Of a stretch of 43,617 nucleotides of DNA, positions 33,649-42,140 are shown piece after piece. Each line of letters opens with the position of its first letter. Position 1 is the stretch's first letter. A model generated the notes under the pieces. That model was not told the origin of the DNA, made no database searches, and worked only from the letters and a program-made list of their open reading frames with translations. The stretch comes from Rhodospirillales bacterium (GTDB taxonomy: Bacteria > Pseudomonadota > Alphaproteobacteria > Rhodospirillales > Magnetospirillaceae): assembly GCA_015654615.1 (NCBI GenBank), contig JAATGN010000316.1, positions 1 through 43,617 on the forward strand, in the 5' to 3' direction. Made by a program: the position numbers and the translations under genes.

Positions 33649-34380
33649 ATGACCACATCGCTTTCCTCTTCCGGACTCGCGCGGCGGCGCCTGTGGCGCG
33701 GGCTGGCCGGCGCCGTCGTCGTCGCCGCCGGCATGATCCTGTGGCAGGGCGCGGCTCGTTCCGAAACCGCCATCGCCGTCGCGCCGCCCACGCAGGACGA
33801 GGCTCCGGGTGCCGGCCATAAGGAAACCGCCGTCCTGGCCGGCGGCTGTTTCTGGGGGGTGCAAGGGGTCTTCCAGCATGTGCAGGGGGTCGAGCGCGTG
33901 GTGTCGGGTTATGCCGGCGGCACGGCGCAGACGGCACATTACGAAACCGTCGGCGGCGGCGGCACCGGCCATGCCGAATCGGTGGAGATCACCTTCGACC
34001 CGGCGCAAGTCTCCTACGGCGCCTTGCTGCAGATCTTTTTCTCCGTCGCCCACGATCCGACCGAGGTGAACCGCCAGGGTCCGGACACCGGGACGCAATA
34101 CCGCTCGGCGATTTTCCCGGCGACCGCGGAACAGCGGCGCGTCGCGCAGGCCTATATCGCACAGTTGGACGGCAGCCACGTGTTCGGCCCGCCGATCGCC
34201 ACGCAGATCGTGGACGGCGCCCAGTTCTTTCCGGCCGAGGACTACCATCAGGACTTCCTCGTCCAACACCCCGGTCATCCCTATATCGTGGTCAACGATC
34301 TGCCCAAGGTCGCCGCGCTCAAACGCCTGTTTCCGCAACGCTACCGCGCGCAGCCGGTGCTGGTGAAAGCGGCGTCGTAG
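33649..34380 (+). CDS. msrA: Peptide methionine (S)-S-oxide reductase MsrA, membrane-anchored or exported
   Basis: This 243-aa protein has an N-terminal RRR-containing hydrophobic segment (11-37) acting as signal or anchor, then the MsrA domain with catalytic C67 in GGCFWG, the GYAGG and GHAESVEITFDP blocks, DPTEVNRQGPDTGTQYRS and a C-terminal YHQDFLVQHP segment. C67 is the only cysteine in the whole protein, so the usual resolving cysteines are missing. Reduction must come from an outside thiol, most simply the thioredoxin domain encoded by the preceding gene. It repairs methionine-S-sulfoxide in the periplasm. ATG at 33649 follows CGAGGA. Confidence 0.92.
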   Translation: MTTSLSSSGLARRRLWRGLAGAVVVAAGMILWQGAARSETAIAVAPPTQDEAPGAGHKETAVLAGGCFWGVQGVFQHVQGVERVVSGYAGGTAQTAHYETVGGGGTGHAESVEITFDPAQVSYGALLQIFFSVAHDPTEVNRQGPDTGTQYRSAIFPATAEQRRVAQAYIAQLDGSHVFGPPIATQIVDGAQFFPAEDYHQDFLVQHPGHPYIVVNDLPKVAALKRLFPQRYRAQPVLVKAAS

Positions 34381-34484
34381 AATTTCCCGGCCCGGTTGGT
34401 TCCGGCGGACCGTCGCCGCGGCCGGCCTCGGGGAAGGCCGCTCATGGCTTGTTGACGGCGAAGGCCACGGCATGGATATATTCG

Positions 34485-34503
34485 TCATTCCAAAAAGGAA
34501 TGA
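34485..34503. promoter_or_regulatory. CATTCC-N5-GGAATG operator over the LysR start
   Basis: TCATTCC-AAAAA-GGAATGA overlaps the ribosome-binding site and start codons of the LysR gene. It contains a T-N11-A LysR box. The same half-sites with the same spacing occur at 35431-35447 before the dehydrogenase, so this is probably the autoregulatory site. Confidence 0.55.
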
Positions 34504-34505
34504 TG

Positions 34506-35448
34506 ATGAACCGACTGACCGCCATGGACGCCTTCGTGCGCGTCGTCGATACCGGTTCCTTCACCGGGGCGGCGCGCCAATTGCGGGTCGGCCAACCGGC
34601 GATTTCGAAGATCATCGCCCAGCTCGAGGCCTTGGGTCGGCGTCAAGCTCCTGCTGCGCACGACCCAAGGCCTCGCCCCGACCGAGGCGGGCGAAAACTT
34701 CTACGAGCACGCCAAGCGCTCGGTCGAGGAGGCCGATGAGGCGGAGTCGAGGGCACGCGGGGTGAACGCGGCGCTCACCGGGCGCCTGCGGATCGGCGGA
34801 GCGGTTACCTTCGCGCGCCTGCACGTCGTGCCGCGGCTGCCCAGGTTCCTGGCGATGCATCCGTCGCTCGACGTCGAGGTCTTTCTCGACGATCGAAACG
34901 TCGACCTGGTCGAGGCCGGCATCGATATCGCCCTGCGCATGGGCGACTTGCGAGACTCGTCCCTGACGGCACGGAAGATCGGGCAATGCCGGCGCGTCGT
35001 CGTCGGCGCGCCAGGCTATTTCGCGGCGGCGGGGGAGCCGACGACTCCGGCGGAGCTCGCCGCCCACCAGGCGGTGATCTATGACCAACGGGGTGGCGGC
35101 GCGGCATGGACCTTCGCCCGGGGCGCCGCCGAAAGCGCGGTCACGCTCAAAGGCAGGGTCCGCGTGACGGCGGCCGAAGGAATCCGCGAGGCCGTGTTTG
35201 CCGGAATGGGCCTCGCGGTCGCCTCCGAATGGATGTTCGCCCCCGAGATCGCATCCGGCCGGGTGCGGCGGATCCTCCGGGATTGGCGGCTTCCGTCGCT
35301 GGACCTTTGGGCCGTTTTCCCGACGGGCCGCAATGCCAGCGCCAAGGCGCGGGCGTTCGCTGTCTTCATAGAGCAGGAACTCGGCGCGGAGTTTCGCGAC
35401 GGGTCGGATGGTGGCGGTCCCGCCCTTCGCCATTCCGACTCGGAATGA
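34506..35448 (+). pseudogene. LysR-family regulator interrupted by a frameshift
   Basis: The first frame encodes the winged HTH: MNRLTAMDAFVRVVDTGSFTGAARQLRVGQPAISKIIAQLEALG. It then loses sense near 34637. The continuation in another frame reads VGVKLLLRTTQGLAPTEAGENFYEHAKRSVEEA, then the co-inducer domain (LTGRLRIGGAVTFARLHVVPRL to the stop at 35448). A net shift of one base in CCTTGGGTCGGCGTC explains the break. The second part alone could start at ATG 34762 but would lack DNA binding. A recent inactivation or a base-calling error are both possible. AAGGA precedes ATG at 34506. The target is presumably the dehydrogenase gene downstream. Confidence 0.8.
35431..35447. promoter_or_regulatory. 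CATTCC-N5-GGAATG operator before the dehydrogenase
   Basis: CATTCCG-ACT-CGGAATG is a perfect 17-bp palindrome over the end of the LysR gene, 97 bp before the dehydrogenase start. A further half-site, ATTCCGAC, lies at about 35454. It matches the site at 34485-34503. Confidence 0.55.
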
Positions 35449-35543
35449 CCTTTATTCCGACCTCTCGACTTACCGATTACCGCCGGAGGGGCTAACTGTT
35501 TGCCGAACGCCGTCGAAGGGACGGCGGCAAAACGGAGAATGCG

Positions 35544-36293
35544 GTGTCCAATCTTGAGGGAAAAATAGCCGTCATCACGGGCGGATCGAGCGGCATCGGC
35601 CTGGCGACGGCCAAGCGCTTCGTCGAAGAAGGGGCCTTTGTGTTCATCACCGGCCGCCGCCAGGCGGAACTCGACAAGGCCGAGGCCGAGATCGGAAAGA
35701 ACGTCACCACGGTCCAAGGCGACGTCGGCAGCCTGGTCGATCTGGACAGGCTCTACGCCCGGGTCAAGGCCGAGAAGGGCGTGGTCGATATCGTGTTCGC
35801 CAACGCCGGATTCATAGAGCATGCCCGGATCTTCGATCTGTCCGAGGCCCATTACGATAAGACCATGGACATCAATGTGAAAGGCGTCGTCTTCACGGTC
35901 CAGAAGGCCCTGCCGCTGATGACCCGCGGCGGCTCGATCGTTGTCGTCTCCTCCATCATCAATGCGAAGGGCATTCCCGCCCACGGGGCCTACGCCGCCG
36001 CCAAGGCCGGTGTGCGTGCCCTGGTGCGCACCTGGGCCCAGGAACTCAAGGATCAGGGCATCCGGGTGAACACGCTCAGCCCGGGCGCCACCGAGACCCC
36101 GATCATCCGCGGCCAATTCGCCAGCGACGAAGCTTCCGAAGCCACCAAAAAGGGCTTCGCGTCGATGACGCCGCTCGGCCGCCTTGGCCGTCCGGCCGAA
36201 CTTGCGGCGGCCGCTTATTTCCTGGCTTCGGACGAGTCGAGCTACGTCACCGGCATCGACCTGCCGGTCGATGGCGGCCTGGCCCAGGTCTGA
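35544..36293 (+). CDS. Short-chain dehydrogenase/reductase (SDR family)
   Basis: This 249-aa classical SDR has the cofactor motif TGGSSGIG (12-19), NAG at 87-89, catalytic S137 (VVVSSI), Y150 and K154 (YAAAK) and the C-terminal VTGIDLPVDGGLAQV. R38/R39 after the second beta strand (ITGRR) suggests NADP preference. It oxidises or reduces an unknown alcohol/ketone. GTG at 35544 follows CGGAG. A LysR gene lies upstream in the same direction with a shared operator, so it is likely the regulated target. A DUF1330 gene follows at 133 bp. Confidence 0.9.
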   Translation: MSNLEGKIAVITGGSSGIGLATAKRFVEEGAFVFITGRRQAELDKAEAEIGKNVTTVQGDVGSLVDLDRLYARVKAEKGVVDIVFANAGFIEHARIFDLSEAHYDKTMDINVKGVVFTVQKALPLMTRGGSIVVVSSIINAKGIPAHGAYAAAKAGVRALVRTWAQELKDQGIRVNTLSPGATETPIIRGQFASDEASEATKKGFASMTPLGRLGRPAELAAAAYFLASDESSYVTGIDLPVDGGLAQV

Positions 36294-36426
36294 ACCGGAC
36301 CCGACCGAAGTCGTCGCCCACAGTCGGCCGGCCCGACGCCGGTCCTGGAGCGCTTCCACCGCGTTGGCGGGCCGCGAGGCCCGCCGCGCCGCCGCCTCTC
36401 TTCATCATCGAAAAGGAAGTTTTGAT

Positions 36427-36714
36427 ATGTCCGCTTATTTTGTTTTGATCCGCGAACAGACCCTCGACGCCGACGAGCTTGCCAAGTACGGGCCGAAGGC
36501 CGCCGTCGCCGCGCAAGGTCATCGCCTGAAGCCGCTCGCGCTCTACGGGGCGATGGACGTTCTCGAGGGGGATGCCGCCGAAGGCGCGGTGATCATCGAA
36601 TTCCCGGACATGGCCGCGGCGCGGGCCTGGTACGACAGTCCGGCCTATCAGGCGGCGGCGCAGTTTCGCCGGGCCGGATCGAGGTCCAGAGCCTTTTTTA
36701 TCGAAGGCGTGTGA
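36427..36714 (+). CDS. DUF1330 family protein
   Basis: This 95-aa protein matches the DUF1330 pattern: MSAYFVLIREQTLDADELAKY start, GAMDVLEGD, AVIIEFPDMAAARAWYDSPAYQ and a C-terminal IEGV. It adopts a dimeric ferredoxin-like (alpha/beta barrel) fold in family members and has no assigned reaction. AAGGAAG precedes ATG at 36427. It probably shares a transcript with the SDR gene. Confidence 0.85.
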   Translation: MSAYFVLIREQTLDADELAKYGPKAAVAAQGHRLKPLALYGAMDVLEGDAAEGAVIIEFPDMAAARAWYDSPAYQAAAQFRRAGSRSRAFFIEGV

Positions 36715-36955
36715 GCGCGGCGTTCCCCCATTCGTGCAGCGGCGGCTCCGGTGCGCGCCACCCCGACACCGGCGAACCGGAGCGGCCCGATCCGCCGCAG
36801 CCGTTCCCGATTGGTCATCCGAAAAAGGCGTTGGCGAAAGGCCGGCGGCAACGCCGTCGTTCAACCGGCTCTCGCTTCGACCTGCACGCGGACACGGCCA
36901 GACACGCGGTCGTCCCTGGACACGGCGCCGGCGGCGAAGACCGGGTCATGAGCTT

Positions 36956-38284
36956 TTACGGTATTTCCGGCCTTGGCTGGCGACGAACCACCTTTTCCAG
37001 ATAGGACTTCGCCAGGGTGCGATAGAGCGGCGACGGGCAGACAAGCCGCGACGCACCGAGTGCGATCAGCGCCGTGGCCATGAGCGGAATAACCAGCGTC
37101 TGATTGTCGGTCATCTCCATGACGATCACCACGGCGGTGATCGGAGCCTGTACGACGCCGGTGAAATAACCGACCATGCCAAGAATAATCACGCTTCCCA
37201 TCGGAACGCCCGGCAACAGATGGGCGATATTGACTCCCAATCCGGCGCCGACCGCCAGCGACGGAGCGAAGATGCCGCCAGGAATGCCGCTGATGTAGGA
37301 CAATATGGTGGCGCCCAGCTTCATCAGGCCGAAACTCGCCGGGAGTGCTTTCGTCCCCTCGATCAGACCTCTGGCCTCGTCGTAGCCGGTGCCATAAATC
37401 GTGCTGCCGGAGCATTGGCCGAGCGCGGCCAGCACCAGACCGCACAACGCAGCGAAAGCGATGGGATGCGCCCCGATCCAGGCGCCGGGACGACTGGGAA
37501 GACCGCGTGAGAAGGCGATGAGTACCCGGGAGAACAATCCGCCCAGCAATCCGCAGCCGATGCCACAGGCCAGCACCGGCCGCCAGGCCTCCGCCAAGTC
37601 CAATGCCGCATCGGTATGGCCGAAATAGGTATAGTTTCCGAGCACCGCCATCGAGGCGATGCCGGCGACGATGACGGCCGTCAGCATCGTCCCGCTGGAG
37701 CGTTCCTCGAACGAGCGCGACAGTTCTTCAATGGCGAAAACGATGCCGGCGAGCGGCGTATTGAAAGCCGCCGAGATCCCGGCGGCTCCGCCCGCGATGA
37801 TCAGGGCCTGCCCATTGCCCTGCACCGGCATGCGCATCCAGCGCCCCAGCGTGTGCATGATGGCCGCGCCGATCTGGACAGTCGGTCCCTCCCGTCCAAT
37901 CGAGGCGCCCGCGCAGAGACCGAGGGTGGTCAGCAGGATTTTTCCGACGGCGACCCGCATCGAGAGGACGGCGCGTCGTTCGGCCAAGGTCGGAATTTCG
38001 AGCGCGGCGACGGCTTGGGGAATTCCGCTCCCCTCGGCGCCGGCGAAAACGCGACGGGTAAGCCATAGAATGCAGGCAAAGGCGGCCGGCGTGATGACGA
38101 AGACAAAAAACGGATGCCCCTTGATCAATATGGAAAACAGGCCGTTTCCCAGGACGCTGGCCTTCGCAAACAGCATCGCCGCCAGCGCGACCGTTACCGC
38201 GCCGCTCCAAAACAAGAATCGATGTCGGATGACCCTGAGCGAGAGTCCGGGATAGCGGAAGAAGCGCGATAACTGACGAGACAT
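36956..38284 (-). CDS. ClC-family chloride channel or Cl-/H+ antiporter
   Basis: This 442-aa protein has the three anion-selectivity motifs: GSGIP (85-89), GREGP (130-134, gating glutamate E132) and GGIFAPSLAVG. E186 in FAIEEL is in the place of the internal proton glutamate of E. coli ClcA, which points to an exchanger rather than a passive channel. About ten or more membrane helices are visible, and no CBS domains follow. Such proteins help in acid resistance or charge balance. The start is ATG at 38284, or GTG at 38290. A convergent DUF1330 gene ends 241 bp away; I see nothing else in that spacer. Confidence 0.92.
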   Translation of the reverse strand: MSRQLSRFFRYPGLSLRVIRHRFLFWSGAVTVALAAMLFAKASVLGNGLFSILIKGHPFFVFVITPAAFACILWLTRRVFAGAEGSGIPQAVAALEIPTLAERRAVLSMRVAVGKILLTTLGLCAGASIGREGPTVQIGAAIMHTLGRWMRMPVQGNGQALIIAGGAAGISAAFNTPLAGIVFAIEELSRSFEERSSGTMLTAVIVAGIASMAVLGNYTYFGHTDAALDLAEAWRPVLACGIGCGLLGGLFSRVLIAFSRGLPSRPGAWIGAHPIAFAALCGLVLAALGQCSGSTIYGTGYDEARGLIEGTKALPASFGLMKLGATILSYISGIPGGIFAPSLAVGAGLGVNIAHLLPGVPMGSVIILGMVGYFTGVVQAPITAVVIVMEMTDNQTLVIPLMATALIALGASRLVCPSPLYRTLAKSYLEKVVRRQPRPEIP

Positions 38285-38358
38285 TGGCACATTCCACTGC
38301 GGCAGCTGCGTGATCGCGGTTTTGCCCTACTTGATTTTTCCTGGAGACGGGAAAAGTT

Positions 38359-38434
38359 TGGTGGGCCCGGTAGGACTCGAACCTACAACCAGACCGTTAT
38401 GAGCGGCCGGCTCTAACCATTGAGCTACGGGCCC
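38359..38434 (-). tRNA. tRNA with anticodon CAT (probably tRNA-Ile2)
   Basis: Reading the minus strand, a 76-nt cloverleaf folds: acceptor GGGCCCG/CGGGCCC, D-arm GCTC/GAGC, anticodon stem GGCCG/CGGTC with loop CTCATAA (anticodon CAT), T-arm GTAGG-TTCGAGT-CCTAC and an encoded CCA end. CAT anticodons belong to Met-initiator, Met-elongator or Ile2 (C34 modified to lysidine). The GGGCCC acceptor and loop fit Ile2 best and lack the three GC pairs of the initiator. The identity between Ile2 and elongator Met is not certain. Confidence 0.9.
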
Positions 38435-38794
38435 CACCGTCCACCGGGCCGGAACCGGCGGGAGCGTGAGTTTCCTGTGTGGCGCCCAGGCGGTCAAGCC
38501 CTGATACGCGGCCATCCCCAGAAGAGGCGAAAGAGGCCCGCCGGAACGAAGGCCGCGGCAAAAGGCCAGTCGAACAAATCCGATCCACATCAATCGTAAT
38601 GCGTCATTTTCACCCGAAACGATGACCACTGATTGTGACGGTCAATGCGTTTCATTAGTAATAAAACAAAACAATTTTATGTAAATTCCGCTCTAACTTA
38701 AGCTTTCAATGTTTGTTGCGAAAATTTCTTTTTGCTGTCTATATATATGGCTATAATCATATATAAAATAAGCAATGTTCTTGAGGCGGTCTGC
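38435..38794. promoter_or_regulatory. AT-rich promoter region of the chemosensory operon
   Basis: No gene is present. The bases from about 38640 to 38790 are strikingly AT-rich for this genome, with TAATAAAACAAAACAATTTT and TATATATATGG. A TATATATG-N8-CATATATA inverted repeat at 38742-38765 lies 30 bp before the STAS gene start. Such composition suggests bent DNA or a nucleoid-protein site around the promoter. The left half adjoins the 5' side of the tRNA gene and may hold its promoter on the minus strand. Confidence 0.5.
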
Positions 38795-39109
38795 ATGGGC
38801 CAACAATCCGATACTTGCGTCACGCTTGTCTTCGACGGTGCCCGCACTGTCGCAACCTCACAAGAGACACTGCTCCGTCTGCGTGACGCGGCCCACCGCG
38901 GCGCGGCCCTGGAAATCGATTGCACCGGCCTGACCGCCGTCGATTTGAGCTTCATTCAATTGCTCGTGGCGGGGCGGCGCTCGTTTTCCGCGGCCGGCCG
39001 CAGCCTCACGGTTCGAGCCAAGGCATCCGGTCCCCTGGAGACCGGCCTCAAGGCGGGCGGCTTTCAAGACGCCCCCGACTTCGACGACTTCGTCACATTC
39101 TCGGCTTGA
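38795..39109 (+). CDS. STAS-domain protein (anti-anti-sigma/MlaB-like)
   Basis: This 104-aa protein is a single STAS domain: TCVTLVFDGARTVATSQETLLRLRDA, ALEIDCTGLTAVDLSFIQLLVAGRRSF and SLTVRAKASGPLETGL. In anti-anti-sigma proteins the loop after the second strand has DSSG with a phosphorylated serine; here the loop is VDLSF, where S may or may not be a target. It opens the che operon, 18 bp before cheY. STAS proteins in such clusters may link the CheA pathway to other outputs. ATG at 38795 follows GAGGCGG; a longer frame begins at 38732. Confidence 0.8.
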   Translation: MGQQSDTCVTLVFDGARTVATSQETLLRLRDAAHRGAALEIDCTGLTAVDLSFIQLLVAGRRSFSAAGRSLTVRAKASGPLETGLKAGGFQDAPDFDDFVTFSA

Positions 39110-39127
39110 CACTTCGAGGGACAAACC

Positions 39128-39496
39128 ATGGCAAAGACCGTTCTGACTGTCGATGATTCGGCCAGCATGCGCCAATTGGTCAAGCTCACCCTGGACGGCG
39201 CCGGCTATAAGGTGGTCGAAGCGACCGACGGCGCCGACGGTCTCGAACGGGCCCGCCAGGCGACGGTCGATCTCGTCGTGACGGATCTCAACATGCCCCG
39301 GATGGACGGCATCGCAATGATTCGCGAATTGCGGAAACTGGCCAGCTACAAGGGGATTCCGATCATCCTGCTGACCACCGAATCCGACGATGACCGCAAG
39401 AAGGAAGCGCGGGCCGCCGGCGCCACGGGATGGATCACCAAGCCTTTCAACCAGGATCAGTTGCTGGGCGTGGTCAGAAAGGTCCTGGGAGCATGA
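39128..39496 (+). CDS. cheY: CheY-like single-domain response regulator
   Basis: This 122-aa receiver domain has D9/D10, phosphoacceptor D53 (VTDLNMPRMDG), the switch T83/T84 (LLTTES) and K105 (ITKPFN). There is no output domain, so it works by binding a partner after phosphorylation by CheA. The stop overlaps the cheA start by ATGA. Whether it controls the flagellar motor or another process is not known. Confidence 0.92.
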   Translation: MAKTVLTVDDSASMRQLVKLTLDGAGYKVVEATDGADGLERARQATVDLVVTDLNMPRMDGIAMIRELRKLASYKGIPIILLTTESDDDRKKEARAAGATGWITKPFNQDQLLGVVRKVLGA

Positions 39497-41571
39497 CGTC
39501 GCCCGATCCCCGCGACGTCTTTCGCCAGGAAGCCCAGGAACTGCTTGAACAGCTCGAGCAGGCCCTGCTGGATCTGGAGGTCACGCCGGAGGACGGCGAA
39601 CTGGTCAGTTCGGCCTTCCGCGCCTTGCATACGCTGAAGGGGTCGGGAGCGATGTTCGGGTTCGAAGCGGCGGCGCGCTTCGCCCACGGACTGGAAAACG
39701 CCTTCGATCTGGTCCGCAAGGGCAAGGCGGCGGCGAGCGGCGCCCTGATCGGCGTCACCCTGGCCGCCAAGGACCATCTTCGCCAATTGATCGAACATCC
39801 CGAGGAGGCCCGGTCCGAGGAGGCCGATCTTATCCTGGCCGATCTCGCCGAGGCGATCGGCCCGAACGCCGCCGGGGATGCTTCGCCGGCCCCGACGAAG
39901 GCCGTCTCGGCCGACGCCGCGGGAACCGCGACCTACCGGATCCATATCCGCTTCCCCGACAACGTCATGGACAACGGCACCAATCCCCTGCTGCTGATCG
40001 GCGAGCTTCAGGGGCTCGGCACCTGTACGGTCTGCCCCTTGACCAGCCGCATTCCGTGCCTCGACGACATCGACGCGACCACTTGCTACGTCGGCTGGGA
40101 CGTCGTGCTGACCACCGACAGGGGCCGAACGGCGATCGAAGAGGTGTTCCTCTTCGTCCTCGACGATATGGAATTGCGGATCGAGAAAGTCGAGGAAACG
40201 ACCAAACGGCTGGGAGAAATTCTGGTCGAGCGCGGCGATACGCCGCCCGATGCCGTCGTCACCGCATTGTCGCGCCAGTACCGCCTGGGCGAGATTCTGG
40301 TCGAGGACGGCGCCGCTTCGAAAGAACGCGTTGCGTCGGCGCTGGCCGAGCAACGCCATATGATGGCCGCCGCGCAGGCCCCGCAGAAGACGGCGCCGCA
40401 GCAAGCCAGTATCCGGGTTCCGGCCGAACGGCTCGACAATCTGATGGATCGCGTCGGCGAACTGGTGATCGCCCAGGCCCGTTTGCATGAAATCGCCGCG
40501 GCGAGCCAGGACGTCGCGTTGAAGGTCGTCGCCGAGGAAATCGAAAGGCTGTCCTCCGAATTGCGGGACAACACCATGGGCATCCGCATGGTGCCCATCG
40601 GTTCGCTGTTCGGACGGTTCCGCCGCCTGGTCCGCGATCTGTCGCAGGAACTGGGCAAGGAAGTGCAGCTCCTGACCAGCGGCGAGGAAACCGAACTCGA
40701 CAAAACGATGATCGAACGGCTCAACGATCCGATGATCCATCTCATCCGCAACAGCATCGATCACGGCCTGGAGCGGCCGGAGGGCCGGAGGGAATCGGGC
40801 AAGGCGACGGATGGCCGGGTCGAGCTGTCCGCCGTCCATTCCGGAGCCCAGGTCATCATCGGCATCAGGGACGACGGCCGCGGACTCGACCGGACCCGCA
40901 TTCGCGCCCGGGCCGAGGAGATGGGCTATCTGGCGCCCGGCGCCAAGGTTTCCGACAACGAATTGTTCCAGGTCATTTTCCAGCCCGGCTTTTCGACGAG
41001 CCGCGAGGTCACCAACGTGTCGGGCCGCGGCGTCGGCATGGATGTGGTCAAGCGCACCATCGAGGCGCTGCGCGGCACCATCGAAATCGCCAGCAGCGAA
41101 GGGACCGGCACCGAAATCACGCTCAAGCTGCCGCTGACGCTCGCCATCATCGACGGCCTTCTGGTGCGCGTCGGGCTTGGCCGTTACGTCATTCCGCTGT
41201 CGATGATCGAGGAATGCGTCGAATTGTCGGCCGAGCAGAATCGGCGCTCGAAGAACCGCAATTTCCTCAGCATCCGCGGCGAACTGGTCCCCTTCCTGCG
41301 GCTGCGGAACATGTTCGACGTCACCGCCCCGGACGAACCCTTTCCCAAGGTCGTCATCGTCTCGGCGGGAGACCTCCGCGTCGGATTGCTGGTCGATCAG
41401 ATCATCGGCGACCACCAGACCGTCATCAAGACGCTGACCAAGCTGCACGCCGACGTCGAGACGTTTTCGGGAGCGACCATCCTGGGAGACGGTTCGGTCG
41501 CCCTGATCCTCGACATCGATCGCCTGATCGAGTTTGGGCGCCTGCAGGAAGAACGGCTCAAGGCGAGTTGA
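39493..41571 (+). CDS. cheA: Chemotaxis histidine kinase CheA with tandem LGEILVE repeats
   Basis: This 692-aa kinase has P1 HPt at 1-105 with phosphorylated H46 (ALHTLKGSGAMFGF). A P2-like domain at about 147-232 starts YRIHIRFPDN and contains four cysteines at 178-198. Two tandem units follow at 239-263 and 264-288, each RLGEILVE-x-G...ALxxQ, resembling MshEN/type II secretion ATPase N-terminal motifs. P3 dimerization begins at about 305. P4 ATPase has an N-box at 411-426 (NDPMIHLIRNSIDHGL), G1 at 460-466 and G2 GRGVGMD. P5 is a CheW-like domain from about 550. The repeat takes the place of the simple linker of E. coli CheA. The kinase should phosphorylate the CheY encoded just before it. 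Confidence 0.92.
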   Translation: MTSPDPRDVFRQEAQELLEQLEQALLDLEVTPEDGELVSSAFRALHTLKGSGAMFGFEAAARFAHGLENAFDLVRKGKAAASGALIGVTLAAKDHLRQLIEHPEEARSEEADLILADLAEAIGPNAAGDASPAPTKAVSADAAGTATYRIHIRFPDNVMDNGTNPLLLIGELQGLGTCTVCPLTSRIPCLDDIDATTCYVGWDVVLTTDRGRTAIEEVFLFVLDDMELRIEKVEETTKRLGEILVERGDTPPDAVVTALSRQYRLGEILVEDGAASKERVASALAEQRHMMAAAQAPQKTAPQQASIRVPAERLDNLMDRVGELVIAQARLHEIAAASQDVALKVVAEEIERLSSELRDNTMGIRMVPIGSLFGRFRRLVRDLSQELGKEVQLLTSGEETELDKTMIERLNDPMIHLIRNSIDHGLERPEGRRESGKATDGRVELSAVHSGAQVIIGIRDDGRGLDRTRIRARAEEMGYLAPGAKVSDNELFQVIFQPGFSTSREVTNVSGRGVGMDVVKRTIEALRGTIEIASSEGTGTEITLKLPLTLAIIDGLLVRVGLGRYVIPLSMIEECVELSAEQNRRSKNRNFLSIRGELVPFLRLRNMFDVTAPDEPFPKVVIVSAGDLRVGLLVDQIIGDHQTVIKTLTKLHADVETFSGATILGDGSVALILDIDRLIEFGRLQEERLKAS

Positions 41572-41581
41572 GGAAACGAAG

Positions 41582-42097
41582 ATGGGAATAGACGTCAGGC
41601 AGGGCGAAAGCGCCCGCGATCTGGAGGTTCTGACCTTCGGATTGGAGGGCGAGACTTTCGCGGTGGAAGCCGAATCGGTCCGGGAAATCCTCGACCTCGT
41701 CGCGGTGACCGCTGTTCCGAACAGCCGTCCCTTCGTCAACGCCCTGATCAACGTCCGCGGCAAAGTCGTGCCTTTGGCCGATTTGCACATCCGCTTCGGG
41801 ATGGCTCCTTTCAGCCAAAGCGTCGACACGCGGGTCGTGGTGATCGAGGTGCCCTTGGAAGGCGAGCCGACCACCATCGGCATCATCGCCGACAAGGTCT
41901 TCGAGGTCACCAGCCTGGCCGCCGCCAGCATGGAGGAGGCTCCCGACATCGGCCTGAAATGGCGCCGCGAGTTCATCGCCGGCATCGGCAAGCGCGACCA
42001 GGACTTCGTCATCATCCTCGACATGGAGCATATCTTCGCGACGCAGGGGGCCGAAACGGTCGGACAGCCAGAGGACGATGCGACGGAACGTCATTGA
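41582..42097 (+). CDS. cheW: CheW coupling protein
   Basis: This 171-aa CheW domain protein has LEVLTFGLEGETFAVEAESVREIL, NVRGKVVPLADLHIRFGM, TTIGIIADKVFEV and FIAGIGKRDQDFVIILDMEHIF. It bridges MCP receptors and CheA. It starts 10 bp after cheA and ends 43 bp before the MCP gene. The C-terminal tail (QGAETVGQPEDDATERH) is a short polar extension. Confidence 0.93.
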   Translation: MGIDVRQGESARDLEVLTFGLEGETFAVEAESVREILDLVAVTAVPNSRPFVNALINVRGKVVPLADLHIRFGMAPFSQSVDTRVVVIEVPLEGEPTTIGIIADKVFEVTSLAAASMEEAPDIGLKWRREFIAGIGKRDQDFVIILDMEHIFATQGAETVGQPEDDATERH

Positions 42098-42140
42098 TAC
42101 CGCGCTTCGGGGGCGGAAGCCGGAAAGGGGAAATCAAGCA

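Noticed and set aside
34762-35448. Independent gene starting at ATG 34762
   Set aside because: The translation is the co-inducer-binding part of a LysR protein whose HTH is in the preceding frame; it is better explained as one frameshifted gene.
39457-42024. Very long open frame antisense to cheA/cheW
   Set aside because: It is a by-product of high-GC codon bias on the opposite strand; cheA and cheW on the plus strand have complete domains.
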